Origin: Antedon bifida
Taxonomy: Eukaryota; Echinodermata; Crinoidea; Comatulida; Antedonidae
Assembly (NCBI GenBank): GCA_963402885.1
Contig: OY727097.1
Span: 29,753,401-29,817,400, forward strand
Direction of reading: 5' to 3'
DNA length: 64,000 nt
Made by a program: the position numbers and the translations under genes. A model generated the notes under the pieces. The model worked only from the letters and a program-made list of their open reading frames with translations, did not search any database and had not been told where the DNA came from. Positions 46,589 to 59,103 of this stretch are shown here, piece by piece (within the stretch, counting starts at the first letter, position 1; each line of letters begins with the position of its first letter).

Positions 46589-49018
46589 TACCTTGTAATT
46601 ACAAAACCCTGTACAAAAACTATGTTTTGTAAGCAGAATGGCCCGTAAAAACATGCATGCTTTTGAGTCAAATGTTCGTTTTTTAAAGCTTAAGCACGAA
46701 TTACACACATCTTTTTTACTAACAAAGGTACCTACCCGACCTAGCGGGTACTCTCCCTGCAGCTCCACCCACTCACACCTAATAGCCTATATTAGGCCAG
46801 TATTACATTTCTCCACCCATTCCGCATTGCGCCGGATTAAGAAACATTTTTAATTCACGTTACCTTTTTACCCATGAATACATAATAATAATAATCTTTT
46901 ACGCAAGATTAGCCTATTATTCAGAAAAATGTTTTCGAAAAATTTGAATTGTGTTTTGATAATTCTAGCGAAAACATATTTTATTGCAATTATTGTTATA
47001 TGTCATCATTTAGTGAGGTTTAAAAAAATGTATGGACATGATGACGTCACTGAATTGTTCAGGTAGCTCAAGCGATATGTTACTGCTGACGTAAATAGTA
47101 ATGGTACTGTTTGTATAAACAATATCGTTATGAGGTGAAGGAGGCAATGGGACACAAGTTCTTTCCCTAGACAAATAGAGAGAATTATAAAACTACACAG
47201 GAGAGAGGTAGGCTATAAACAGCATGTAAATTATTTTAATTTAAAAGTAATCTTACATAATAATAGAACATTAAGTTTAACATACAGACAATGAACCATT
47301 ACACATTAGTTCATTTGAGCTTACCGTTTCAACATATAGAACAGAATTTAAGCACAACTTATGACATACACGGAGCCGGCCACATGTTCAACATTGAGCT
47401 GGGAAGGTATCCAAACATAGCGGCTCTACTTGGACTGTTTGGGGTTGATGCTGGTGTTAGAGGGAAATGGGGTCATGACCGTGATTCATTGTAGGCCTAT
47501 AGGCTGCAATGCAATGGTTTAAAACTAAATTTGAAAAGCGGTATTTGCTTGTCTAAATGAAGAGAGAATATTGTAGTTCGTTAGTTCGTTATATGTAGAC
47601 CTAATATAAGGGGAGGGGGGTGAAGTAGGGGTAGGCCCATGCTTGTGATATTGTGAAGGTTTTTATCCGGCCTGGAGTGAATATTTTTGCTAGTCTACAA
47701 TGCAAGAACAGAGGGTGGGGTGTGTGTTGCAACACAACTCCACCGAGGCCCAATGTAAATTGTATTGCTGTCAATTATATTATAACTACCTATATCATTG
47801 GTGGATTGACCAACTGAAAAATATAACAATGTGTACCAAAGTTGATGAAACTGCGTCACATAACAGAGGCGGACATTTATGAACTTGTTCGCATGTCCTC
47901 AGTTCCACCCCAGAAAAAGCTATGAATCCGCCACTGAAATAATGGTAGGCCTGTTGTTACTACTTCCACAGGGGAAATGAAGCATCCGGCAAGATGAAAT
48001 TGTCAAATCATTGATATAAAACAGTATAGGCTTTAAGGCCTATCCCGCGCGGTTAAATACTTGTAAATAGTGCTTTATTTTGGCATGCGTATTACTGTTC
48101 ATAATTATTATGTTTTGAATTTTTCTAAATTAATAACTGTGATTACGACTCGTGGCATGTGTTTCTTTTCCGCGAAAAAAAGATTGAACATATGTTTAGA
48201 TTTAATTGGTTCCGGAATATTGGATTTTCAGTAAACATATTATTATATTATTATTAATTTGTAAAATTACGAAGTTCCAAAAGGTACATAAGGTACATTT
48301 ACTACAGAAGCAATAGCTGTGCTAAAAAACGTTCACCCTCCCTCCTCGTTGGATCCGCCTACTCTAAGTTGTAAGAGTTTAAATGTAACATTCTATCATT
48401 ATTAAATTTTAAAAATAAATAACATTATCTTGTTTTAGATTTTTTTTTACCAGAACCTGGTACGGATGGATAAGCCTGGTTGGTTCTTTGCTGAAATGTA
48501 CCGGTACGGTAAAACAGCGAAGAGTGAAATTACTTAATTTCACTATTCCCCGGGTAAAATTCTATTTTTAAATTCACGAGATTTTATCAGCCTTGTAATA
48601 TGTCAATGCTAATAATTCATAATAACAATAATGATTCATTTTCAACATAACATAATTGATTATTTCCGACTTCGCCAGTGACAACCGGCCGAAAGAATCC
48701 GAGTCAAGTTCAAGGTTCCGATGTTTGTCATTTTGACCCGAACAAGAACGAACATTATAAATTAGAATTAATCCGGGCGGTCAACGAATAATGATAAAGC
48801 GAAAAATAAATATGTATATAATTCATGACTGTCATGATTTTATTTTTGGACACGACCGTCAAAATATCTATGGTGTACCGTTTTTCATAATTTATGCCAA
48901 CATTTATTTATAGTGGTTGATGTGTGGCGTGTGAGTTGAGAGGGGCGTGGCCCTATAATACATTAATCGAAGCAAAAACGTCAGTATTTCCTAAACCTGC
49001 GCTTTATGACACTGATAG
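46589..49018. other. Intergenic, nothing coding recognised
   Basis: The end of a hAT-like element (GAATCCGCCACTG, 47922-47934) is seen. The 67-residue ORF at 47291 has no recognisable domain. Confidence 0.5.
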
Positions 49019-49122
49019 ACGCGGTAACGCGCGCTTGCAGGTTTTGTATCACAAGCGATGGATTATTCAAACTGTCGCTGGTCAATTCGCTTGCGTTGCG
49101 TCTACGTCTTTAGTGGGAACCA
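49019..49122. mobile_element. M2 MITE copy, left half decayed
   Basis: Right half (CTGGTCAATTCGCTTGCGTT then TAGTGGGAACC) matches the 37442 copy; the left end is GC-rich and diverged. Confidence 0.65.
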
Positions 49123-49933
49123 AGCTTAACTGGGAGTTTCGAACTAAACGTACCAATAGGCGATTACTACGGTACTTAAACGAAGAACACGTAAAACACT
49201 CTCTTTAATAATTTTTTGTTTAAATTCCATCAATATTAATTTAAATCAATACAATGCACAAAATGCTAATCGAGTCAGTATGTAAGTGTGAATGTACTGC
49301 ATTCGACCGTTGTGTGGCTTATTCCGATAAACCATTTCAACATTATGAAACCATGGAATTAGCTATCAAATCAAACGATAAATTATACATAAGCTTAGAG
49401 TTAAACCAAAGTTATAATATGCCGTGAAATGAAATTGATATTACATATCAAGCGCGCGGCAAGTAAAGGTTAGAATGTGGGCTTGAGGATGAAGTTCGTG
49501 TTAAGGACAAAAGCAGGCGACAGTAATGTTACCCTAACGTACGGCCAGGAGGAGGGATGGGGGACGAGTAGGAGTGGGTAACGGCCGGGAGCGCCGGGAT
49601 CTCCTCCTGTAACTGTGGCATCATCTGTACAAGCATAGGCAAATTATGTACTATACCGTATCAAATGTGCAGCTTGTTAAGGTTAGGCACATTATGTATA
49701 CAGTGAGAGTGGCATAATACCGTATCAATTGTGCAGCTTGTTGTTAAGATTAGGCAAATTACGTAATACAGTGTGGCATAGTATACTAGTATTAAATGTG
49801 CAGCTATTGTTAAGGTTAGGAGTCTATGACAAACGCACATGTGATACTATATTTACATAATTTATATTTACAGTAGGCCATACCGCCCTACCGAGAATCG
49901 GTTAAGGATCAGACAAAACATTGACGACCAGGA

Positions 49934-49992
49934 AGAGGGTGGGGCGCGCACGAGAGGGTGGGGCGCGCACGAGAGGGTGGGGTGCGCACGAG
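49934..49992. repeat. 17-bp GC-rich tandem repeat, 3 copies
   Basis: GAGGGTGGGGCGCGCAC repeated three times, the last with a T. Confidence 0.9.
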
Positions 49993-50089
49993 GTGAATTG
50001 TACAACTTTTAAAGGCCTAATAATATTTACTACTTTTACATTACAGTACCGTATCTATTAAAACTTTTGTTTAATTGTAATTTTTGGAG

Positions 50090-50210
50090 TTGGAATTGTT
50101 GTGGAGTTGAAAGAGTCGTGAGTTACAACCCTGGCACTAGGTCAGGATTGAACCCCGAACCTTAGGATTGGAAGGCAAGCACGTTAACCACCAAGCCACA
50201 GCTCCACTAC
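50090..50210 (-). mobile_element. tRNA-derived SINE
   Basis: The minus strand has a pol III A box (TGGCTTGGTGGTTAACGTGC) and a B box (GGTTCGGGGTTCAATCC) at tRNA spacing. CTAGTGCCAGGGTTGTAACT follows. The flanking arms do not form a clean acceptor stem, so it is a SINE head rather than a functional tRNA. Confidence 0.7.
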
Positions 50211-53131
50211 AAATTATTACTAGGATCATCTTCAATTAAATTTCATTATTCAATAACAAATATATTAGCCAACAATATTATTTTTATTGTCATTTCGGAA
50301 GTGATCAATAATTGTGTTTGTTATAGCATTCCTAATAAGGAGTGCAAATAACAATAATAAGTCAAGAAAGTCTCGGATGTGGTTGCTTACGATTTAAAAA
50401 TACACTCAAACTGTTTACTACGATACTAGTCTTACCCCAAAACAGAACATACGTTTTATTCATGTTATGTTATTTATTAATCTGTTTTTATTATTAGTCA
50501 AATCAACACAAGTCATTCGCAGCGTATCTGTCATGCGTTATTTAAGATGATCATAAAGAACAAACGTGAAGAGAGATGAAGATAAACCGGATTCGAAACT
50601 TCAACAACATTACTTACGTCTTTACGTAAATCGTACAATAACAACTTAAGAAACACGAAAATATAAAATGTCAGGATATTTGTAAAAGTGTATACAGTGT
50701 AACAGACACGTGCTTGTGATATAGCCATATGACATCAGCATATACTTGGAAAATAGTATTCCATAACAATTAAATATTTGATGGTGATTAGTAAGGGACG
50801 GATCTAATTGAATTAATTGCTTTATTTTTTATAAACAGAAATATATAGAAATATAAATTTTGAAATTCTTTTTATTTTATGATTCTCTAATGAAAGTAAT
50901 GATTTGTACGTTATTTTACATTTTTTGTCAATTGTTCTTTTTTTCCTCTTTAAAACTTATTTTTACGTTTCATTGTTAAAGATTATATTTCTATCTTTGC
51001 TGCAACTGAAGGAAATAAATGTTTATTTTGATTTGATTGTTTTTTGTTAAAGACATATTGTCCGCCGGAAACAAAATATTGTTTTTGTTGAATAGGCCTA
51101 TATGCCATTTTAATTTCACGTAATAGTTATTCACTTTTACCAAAAAATGGATCGAAAAAAAATTTACCTGAAAACCTGTAATTAAAAGCAAAAAAGTCAA
51201 ATTGTCTGAAAGTCAATGGGTTTTTGGTTGAAATTAATCATTTAGTATGTCTTTGAAAACATTATTATTTTTTCTACAGAAGTGATTACCTTTATTAAAA
51301 CTGCGAAATAGCCTATTCATAGTCTTTCTTTTTTTTTTTATTAATCTTCATTTTTCATGTTTTTGGGGAACAATACATATCTTTAATATTATGTACAGAC
51401 ATAATACAATTAGACTGTATTTATTAATTAGTTATCAATATAATAATAGGTACGCCTCCTCTATCAAAAGAAATAGGTACTACGGTTTTTATTGTTGCAC
51501 TTCTAGGAATCGGTAGCCCCGGTCTCTTGTTAAGTACCAAACGGACATTGGGCCATGACCAGTGGAGAATGGTCAGAAGGCTCTTGACCCATCATTGACC
51601 ATTCATGTTGAGGTCGTCAAACAGCATTATTGATTTTGGTCATTTGATAATGTGGTCACATTATAGGTCGCAGTATTGTCAATCACGTGACAATAGGGAT
51701 TAATACTGAATGGAAGATGCCATTCAATATCTATTCACATTGACCTTTTAATTACAATATACAGTACCTTTTCCTAGTAATTAATTACTGTGTTAATCTG
51801 ATTTATATGAATCTATATAAGTTATAGAGCATCGGAAAAAACACAATGGACTTAATAACAGGAATGACGTCACATTTAATACCTACATAAAGAAGAAGCG
51901 CCCTGGTCAGTTCGATGACGTCACCCGGACATCGTTATGTTTTGAATAGGCCTACTGCTTATTTTGAACAGTTAAATGTTTCCTGCCTCTAATTAATACC
52001 CTTACCTACAAAAACAAGCTGAGCTTTAACTCATGCCTATAATATATAGAGGGAGTTTGTTTAAACGATGGATGAATCAATGAAGTATCTTTCGGTCAAT
52101 GACCTTAACAAGTTGATACACTAATTATTAAGCCAACCCCACACCCCTCCCCCACCCAATTTCATATCAACACCCAACACAGATTTTGTGCGCGCGTGCA
52201 TTCCACGATGGGCGCGCGCGCGTGCATACCTTGATTCGCTTTAACTGTATTTTGTCTTTCATGTAAACTGACTTTAGGGTTGGGTTAACTGGCTCAGCTA
52301 TAGTAATTAAGTTCACTTAGGTTGACCCTGGTCTCCCAATTTCAGTTTTTATTTTAATTATGTATATACTGAAATAAACCGAATAAATAATGAAATGAAT
52401 TAATAGCCTTCTATGAATATTTATATACATTTATATGTCTCAAAAAATTCTAAATGGGTTGGATATACTTATTGATTATAACATGGATCTATAATAGGTC
52501 CATGACCATAATATATAGTATACTGTATATCCTATCCAGGAAGGTCGATTTGGAGAACGTCCGAGATTTTTGTAAATATTATCCGAATTACCGGATAGGC
52601 TTAACCGTTTCCAAGAACGGGATACAGTTACGCTGAACATTTTGCCAATTGAAAATCAAAATAATTTAACCGATATCAGATTAAAGACAATTAAGTCTGA
52701 CAAGAGCAGTTCAGCAACTAGATTCCGTGAATTGAGACTATACTACTGTATACAGGACCGGTAGGCATTACATTCCTACGCTGGCTTTCAATATAAATTG
52801 GATTGCAATGCGCATTGAGATGCATGATACCTTTATACACAATATCCCCAACTTGAACTAGGTTAGGGGTTGAGGTTTTAGTTGGTATTCTCTTTGAAGT
52901 AGACTGTATACACACAGTTCATTCTTATACCTGGAATCTTAAAGGCGGATTTATATTTCAATTTCCTGTTACAAATTGAAAATTACACTAAACAATAATT
53001 ATGAAACGCGTGTATGTTTTGTTGGTTGTATTAAGAAAATCTGAAAAATAGATTGCATGAGAACACGCGTCTACTTTCAAATTCTGATATATAAAACATA
53101 TTTATATGGCTCTTATAAGTTGAATATCCTA
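50211..53131. other. Intergenic; one possible orphan exon
   Basis: AT-rich. The only coding-like signal is a minus-strand ATG exon at 50618-50728 (see findings). (GCGCGCGCG) runs near 52190-52225. Confidence 0.45.
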
Positions 53132-53278
53132 AAGCACTATCAAACTAGTTTGACAAAAAAAGTGTGATGTGCCCAAATATGGTAGTGATATTCCCAAATA
53201 TGGTAGAGATATAACATTATCATGTCCATTATTATGAGCACGTTTTTCCTCACGTTAAGTTTGATAGTGTGGATAGAA
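53132..53278. mobile_element. M1 MITE copy, decayed ends
   Basis: Internal M1 blocks are clear; left TIR is AAGCACTATCAAACTAG (TCTGTCTAC lost) and the right end is GTGTGGATAGA. Confidence 0.75.
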
Positions 53279-53377
53279 CACATACAAGCGGACGTTATTT
53301 TGATTCTGTATTGTTTACAACACAGACAGAAAAAGACAGACAATTATTGATTTGATTTCCGTTCTGATACATAACTA

Positions 53378-53527
53378 AAGCCCTGTCAAACTTTATGTGA
53401 CAACGAAATGTGATGTGCCCATATATGGACATGATGATGTCATATCACTACTATATTTGGGCATCCACTACCAAATTTGGGCATATCAACCTTTTTTTTG
53501 TCAAACTATTTAGAGGTGACAGAGCTT
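53378..53527. mobile_element. M1 MITE copy, second of a close pair
   Basis: About 100 bp from the preceding copy and in opposite internal orientation. The TIRs lost CTACACTA (AAGCCCTGTCAAAC .. GTGACAGAGCTT). Confidence 0.75.
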
Positions 53528-54029
53528 TAGCGGCATGCACAGCAATTGAACCAAAAAGGCAATAAATTCGCACGCACGTAAAAACAAATCTGATGCCGTG
53601 ACTACACAATATCAACTTTGGCGTAGTTACAGAAGCTGTCACAACATCGCTAAGCATGCACATTGTCCGTTCTCTGTCATTAGTGCAGCGTATCATATAA
53701 AGTTAACATTACGGTCAATTACCGTAACAGTTACCCCTGATCTATGATAAGTAAGCTAAACTATCAATCACATTTTTAAATTGAAATTTAATTGAATGAT
53801 CTTTGATTTAAGATTTCATGCGATTTAAAATAATTGAAATGAAATACGCTAGAATCACAGCATATTCCGCCTAATAGATGATTAATCTGGCATACGTATG
53901 TAGGAGGTGGGCTCGCGGGCACAAACACCATTTCACCGGGTACACACGGTGGCTATGAGAGTGGGCGTCTTGCTAGGCCAAGTGGACTGTGTCAAAAGGA
54001 ATTGCCATATTTTTTTTGTTTATCATATT

Positions 54030-54256
54030 TAATAAGGGTGATCCATCCAGCAATTGCTGATCATTAGGGACCCCCATAGGTTCACAAGACAAACATATAC
54101 ACAAGATGCTCTACATAAACAAAGTCTTATTACAAGTCTTTGGAAGTGGAGTTGTAATTTTGTCCTTAGAAAAAATCCTGACATGTGATGGGACTTGAAC
54201 CTGACCCTTGGAGTGGTTGCCCAGCATCATAACCACCAAGCCACTCCACTCCATTT
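54030..54256 (-). mobile_element. tRNA-derived SINE with shared body
   Basis: A box TGGCTTGGTGGTTATGATGC and B box AGGTTCAAGTCC are followed by a body (TTACAACTCCACT, then AGACTTTGTTTATGTAGAGC, ATCTTGTGTATATGTTTGTC) that recurs at 25731-25828. Ends in an AT-rich TTATTAAA tail. Confidence 0.7.
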
Positions 54257-55149
54257 CGTATGGGCTGCAATTTTAAACTTCTCAGTGGCGGATCTGGACT
54301 TTGAATTAGTATGGGGATGGGGGCGCTAACGATTGTGAATATGAGCTGATGAACAATTGCGTTGTAATCGATTTAGTGGGATCGGGCCGGCTGAACCCCT
54401 CAACTACATTGCATCGAACATTGACCTATGCTTACGACCTATCTATATATAAAAATAATGTATGCCTATTTATTATAAATGATCAAAACATACTAATAAT
54501 AACACTAATAGAAGGCCAATCATAACTAAATCAACGTATCCGAATGAGTAAGGTTCCAAATTAAAGATGTTTTTAGAAATTTACCCCACATTTCTATCTG
54601 CACGCTTCCTAAACGAATTTGAAGGAAAAACAAGATACGGTCATGGACAATGTATGAATCAATGCATTATAATATCCGTAACACCCGCATATTTTGTCAA
54701 TTTTGTGTAAGTGTCAACGGCAATTTAACTTTAATTTGAAGCTGCCTACAGAAGTACATTAAAAAGCATTTAATGTCAATCGTCAGATGTAGGGCAAACG
54801 GATAAAATATCCGCCAAAACACTTTTTTTACAAGCAGACCATATTTAGCCTAAACCAGCATAGGCCTACAGCTATAACATAACAAGATATTTATATGTAC
54901 TGGCGGCAGTACCGAGAGTGTATGAGTTATTAACCATGGACACATGAATGTTGTTATTTTATTGATTCTTCTTCATCTAATTCTAAGGTGTGGTATTCAG
55001 GATAAAGTTGGTTAACAAATTTAGAGTTAAAATACAAGGCAGGTGCGAAAGAGAACTATTGGTAATCTTAGGTCTTGGGTTTCGTGATCTTAGGTCTTAG
55101 GGGTCTTAGCTTTCGTGATCTCAGGTTTCGTAACACCCGAATGTGGTGT

Positions 55150-55478
55150 ATGGGTTAACGTAGATCAAATCAGGTGGGAAAATATGCGGGGTGTGGGCAT
55201 GGAGAGGGGATACAGAATAGAGCATTATATGAAATAGTACAACATAATCCCAGCTTCCTGAGTTTCACAATATACCGGAGCTGGGTAACGAACGACACAC
55301 ATGTAGACTTGAATTTGTACATAGGTTAATGTAGATCAGATCTGGTGGGAAACCTGCGGGGTGCGGGCATGGAGAGGGATACAGAATAGAGCAATTAATA
55401 TATGAAATAGTAAAACATAATCCCAGCTTTCTGAGTTTCACAATACCGGAGCTGGGTAACGAACGACATACACATGTA
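55150..55478. repeat. ~165-bp direct duplication
   Basis: GGTTAACGTAGATCAAATCA .. GGGCATGGAGAGGG .. CACAATATACCGGAGCTGGG .. GAACGACACACATGTA recurs from about 55325. Confidence 0.85.
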
Positions 55479-55677
55479 TGAAATACAATATTATTCGACT
55501 CGTCGCACGTCCACCAATGTGACAATCACAATGCCCATTGTAAAACGACCTTGTCGATTGAAAGGTACAAGTGAAACACGAGAAAAACTATTTCAATTAG
55601 TCATTCTACTGTCCAGTAGGAAGACACGCGTGGTTGTGTAAACACGGGCTATTGACTCGCACGCTTATCGGTAATCA

Positions 55678-55757
55678 ACAAGGCCATATACATGGCTGCA
55701 GTCGCGTGCTTAAGTGTTTACCGACCAACCGACTGACCGACATAGTGATCTGTAGAG
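55678..55757 (+). repeat. Dispersed repeat R4, truncated by M1
   Basis: AACAAGGCCATATACATGGC .. GACCGACATAGTGATCTGTA; stops where the M1 copy begins. Confidence 0.7.
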
Positions 55758-55894
55758 TATCTAACTAGTTTGACAAAAAAAGTGTGTGCCCAAATATAGT
55801 AGTGATATGCTCAAATATGGTAGTGATATGACATCGTCATGTCCATGGGCACATTACATTTTTTTGTCACATAAAGTTTGATAGTGTAGACATA
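55758..55894. mobile_element. M1 MITE copy inserted in or next to repeat R4
   Basis: M1 body from CTAACTAGTTTGAC to GATAGTGTAGACATAGG. It abuts the R4 copy at 55678-55757 exactly where R4 should continue with CGCG, so it interrupts R4. Confidence 0.75.
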
Positions 55895-57143
55895 GGTAAG
55901 CATGCTTCTATATTCACGCCGACCGACATTTCGACAATTGAACGTTACATTGTTTAGCCATCCATGCATGTAACCACATCATTCAATTTTTATATTTGAC
56001 TGTAAAAAAAAAACTGTGCATCGTATATGACATACGTGCCTTTATCGTCGCGCAAGACTTACAACAGAATATCATGGCCCGTGTGGGGCGCCATAAGCAG
56101 CAAATGGTATTGCGTTTGAGTCCCATAAACACGGACATACAACTGCGCTCAAAGCAAACATTAAAAGAAGCGTTGGACATTGCCCTCTGAGTGTCGTATA
56201 GGCATAATAGGAAAACCTGCCTTGTTGTTATTACTGAGTATCTGTCGCACACATGATGTGAAGTGTTTGTTGTTGTATACACATCAGGCAGACGACCTTA
56301 GGTACAACGACACCGTTTCATTTTGCCACTGTTCTTGCACACGTTTTTATCGTTTCATTTACAGTTCCCAAACTCTAAATGACCATGGCAAACGATGCGT
56401 CCTTTTACTCATTAATATCAGCAAAATATTACGGTATACTTATGCTATACCAAACAATTATTTTAATCTTTAAATTTTGGAATTAAATTAGTGTTACTGT
56501 ATTAATAAATATCCTTTCTCACGGGAGTGTCCTCTGAAAGGTGTGTCCCCTGCTAAATAGAGGCGTCCTTATAACGGGAAAGTGTCTTATTATCGTGGGG
56601 GTGTTACTGCAAATATAGGTCGAAAATCTATTTATTGCGATTTGATTTCAACATTGTAAATAATATTCACGCCGCGCCATTTGAAGAAATCTAGGCCTAC
56701 TGTACAGTATATGGAACTTTAAGTTGGGAATGAACTTGCGAACAATCTATCAAACGTTTGTTAGCCTAGATATTGTAATTAATAAACGCACTTTCAATCG
56801 TACACAAACGCGTCGCGAGGTTCTTGACCGTAGAGGTGGTCAACATTGTTTTTGAGCTCTCTCGTGTTTTTATTTACGTTTCAAGTTTAAACAGAGAAGC
56901 TAAACGAGATAGGTGACAATTAATTGTCATGTTATGTTACACTAAAGATAAGATAATAATTGTTAATTAAGCATGATCTTCAGTTTCTGTGACGCAAGCG
57001 GTTCATCAATATCACGTGATAATACATGTCTGCTTACGTTGATTTCAAGAGAGAATTTAATTACAATCATCTCTCATGAAATATTATGGAAAATAAGATA
57101 TTGTCGACTCCAATTAGTAAGTGACTGAAGAATGTGGACCCTA

Positions 57144-57285
57144 AAGCTCTGTCTACATTATCAAACTTTATGTTACAAAAAAATGTGATGTGCCCATATA
57201 TAGACATGATGATGTCATATCACTACCATATTTGGGAAAATCACACTTTTTTTGTCAAACGAGTTTGATAGTGTAGACAGAGCTT
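57144..57285. mobile_element. M1 MITE copy
   Basis: Complete copy, TA|AAGCTCTGTCTACATTATC .. GATAGTGTAGACAGAGCTT|AT. Confidence 0.85.
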
Positions 57286-57611
57286 ATGTGATTTAGTGGC
57301 CCATTATTCGGGGAACGCCTCTTATTCAGGGGCCGCCCTATTAAATGGAAACTTTCCCAAAACGAATGAGAAAGACTGTATGTTTTAATGCTATGGTAAA
57401 TTTCTATTGGAATGGAACTGCAAATGTTAGTCAACGAAAAACGTAAAAAGATATGAAAAACCTTAAAAATCAACGAAATTCGTAAACTATTTTTTTAACG
57501 AAGCTTAAAAACATGTAGAGCCGTTTGAGGATCATAAAGTCAACTAAAAACGTAATAATCCACAAGCAAGCATAAAAAGGGGTTGTTTTTACGACAATGT
57601 TTTTTATAAAA

Positions 57612-57715
57612 AAACAAGGCCATATACATGGCTGGAGTCGCGTGCTTAAATTTGAGTTAGTGTTTACCGACCGACCGACATAGTGAACTGTAGAGTCGCG
57701 TTTGCACGCGGCTAA
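57612..57715 (+). repeat. Dispersed repeat R4
   Basis: Most complete copy: AACAAGGCCATATACATGGC, GTCGCGTGCTT, GACCGACCGACATAGTGAAC, ending GTTTGCACGCGGC. GTCGCGTGC and GCACGCGGC at opposite ends suggest a small inverted-repeat element. Confidence 0.7.
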
Positions 57716-58169
57716 GACATGCTTAGCTGAGATTTTTAATGCAAATTATCGACCCTGTTTTTTTCTTTCATCAACGTTTTTTTTCCATCAATTTGGTTTC
57801 GATAAATTTATATTTATAGTCTATAAACCCGGATGTATTGATATAATAAATATGTAATTTAGATTATTGCTAAAAAAATCGTTTTATAAATTTTTGAATT
57901 ACACTTACTAAAAGATAAACGATACTGAGAATTGCCGAGTTTTATCCATCTCAACAAATCTTGTTTGAATTTAATCCTATTACGGGAAAAACGGAGTAGT
58001 TAGCTGAGCCTGTCAAACTCCAAAAGCTCAAGAAGAACGTAAATCAATAAACAGACAACAAATTATACTGTTTATCCAATATAAATAATCACGTGATGAT
58101 TTAATTAATGTTTATATACAATAGGATAACAATTTTATTATTTATAATACGATTTCAGGTATAAATGCA

Positions 58170-58342
58170 AAGTTGTCATTCTACTGCAGTAACTACATAT
58201 ACTGCAGTAATGTTTGATTTTATTAAGTTTCAATGAAGAAGTCACTGCAACAAACAACAAGCTTGTTATATAAACGCAGAAACCGGTTTAAAGAGTAAAC
58301 TAATGTAGTTACTGTAGTAGAATAAATTTGACACGATCCTTT
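58170..58342. mobile_element. Decayed relative of M3
   Basis: TTCTACTGCAGTAACTACAT (58179) pairs imperfectly with ATGTAGTTACTGTAGTAGAA (58302). Outer GTTGTCA / TTTGACACGATCC corresponds to the M3 TIR. Confidence 0.55.
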
Positions 58343-58933
58343 ACGGATTAACAGTATACAAAATAATGTACAAACTTTATCATCATGGTATTTAACTTAT
58401 TAATGGAATGCTAATTTACTATAATAATAATAATATACTAACAATTTTTTACAGTACATAGTTGGCAGTAGAATGTTACTATGTACAACTGTTTCTCACT
58501 ATGTATTTAAAATTGTGCAGTACCATAGTCAACATCCATGATACAGCATCACATGTGAAGCCTGTGTCATAATCTAACCCTTAACCTTTCATGCTACACA
58601 AATAATAATGCTGTATTATGGAATTTGACATGGACAAATATTGTCATATGGGGAGATACAGTACTGAAAAATGATGGATATACTGTAGTACCCAAGACCC
58701 TAAGCTAAGAGTTATACCACAATTACTGTATTTAGGTTCGTAAGAGGACTTCCTGAACGCTATTGACACAAGCGGATGCAAGTAATTGTAAAAAAAAGTG
58801 ACTCACGAGAAGCCTTGCCCTCTCCTCGATGCAGCATCTCAACAAGGGTTGTTTATGGAAAAAAACCCCAAGAGGTGAATCGGTCAAAATTGGATCACTC
58901 CGAAAGAGGCAGTGTTATGTTGAAAACAATAAT

Positions 58934-59103
58934 ATAAGGGACCATGTCATAATTATTGTACTGCAGTTACTGCAGTAACTTTAGCATGAATTTTAATGTG
59001 GCTAAGGACTGCCTCATAAGCTTCTACTTTGAAACGAATTACAAAGTTATTGCAGTAAAAAATGGAGTTACTGCAGTAAAATTATCTTGACATGGTCCCT
59101 AAT
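58934..59103. mobile_element. MITE with TAA target duplication (M3, PIF/Harbinger-like)
   Basis: TIR GGGACCATGTCA / TGACATGGTCCC, flanked on both sides by TAA. Inner GTTACTGCAGTAA blocks occur near both ends. 3-bp TWA duplications are typical of PIF/Harbinger elements; the class is inferred. Confidence 0.7.

Noticed and set aside
46217-46671. Overlapping ORFs of ~80-116 residues on both strands
   Set aside because: 19-bp GC-rich minisatellite read in all frames.
47291-47494. 67-residue plus-strand ORF with Gly-rich end
   Set aside because: No family recognised and no splice or promoter support; likely chance.
50119-50206. Functional tRNA gene
   Set aside because: A and B boxes are present, but the acceptor and anticodon arms do not pair well and a SINE-like tail follows.
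55983-56473. Overlapping ORFs of 64-99 residues on both strands
   Set aside because: No recognisable domain, and the three frames contradict one another; no transcription signals.
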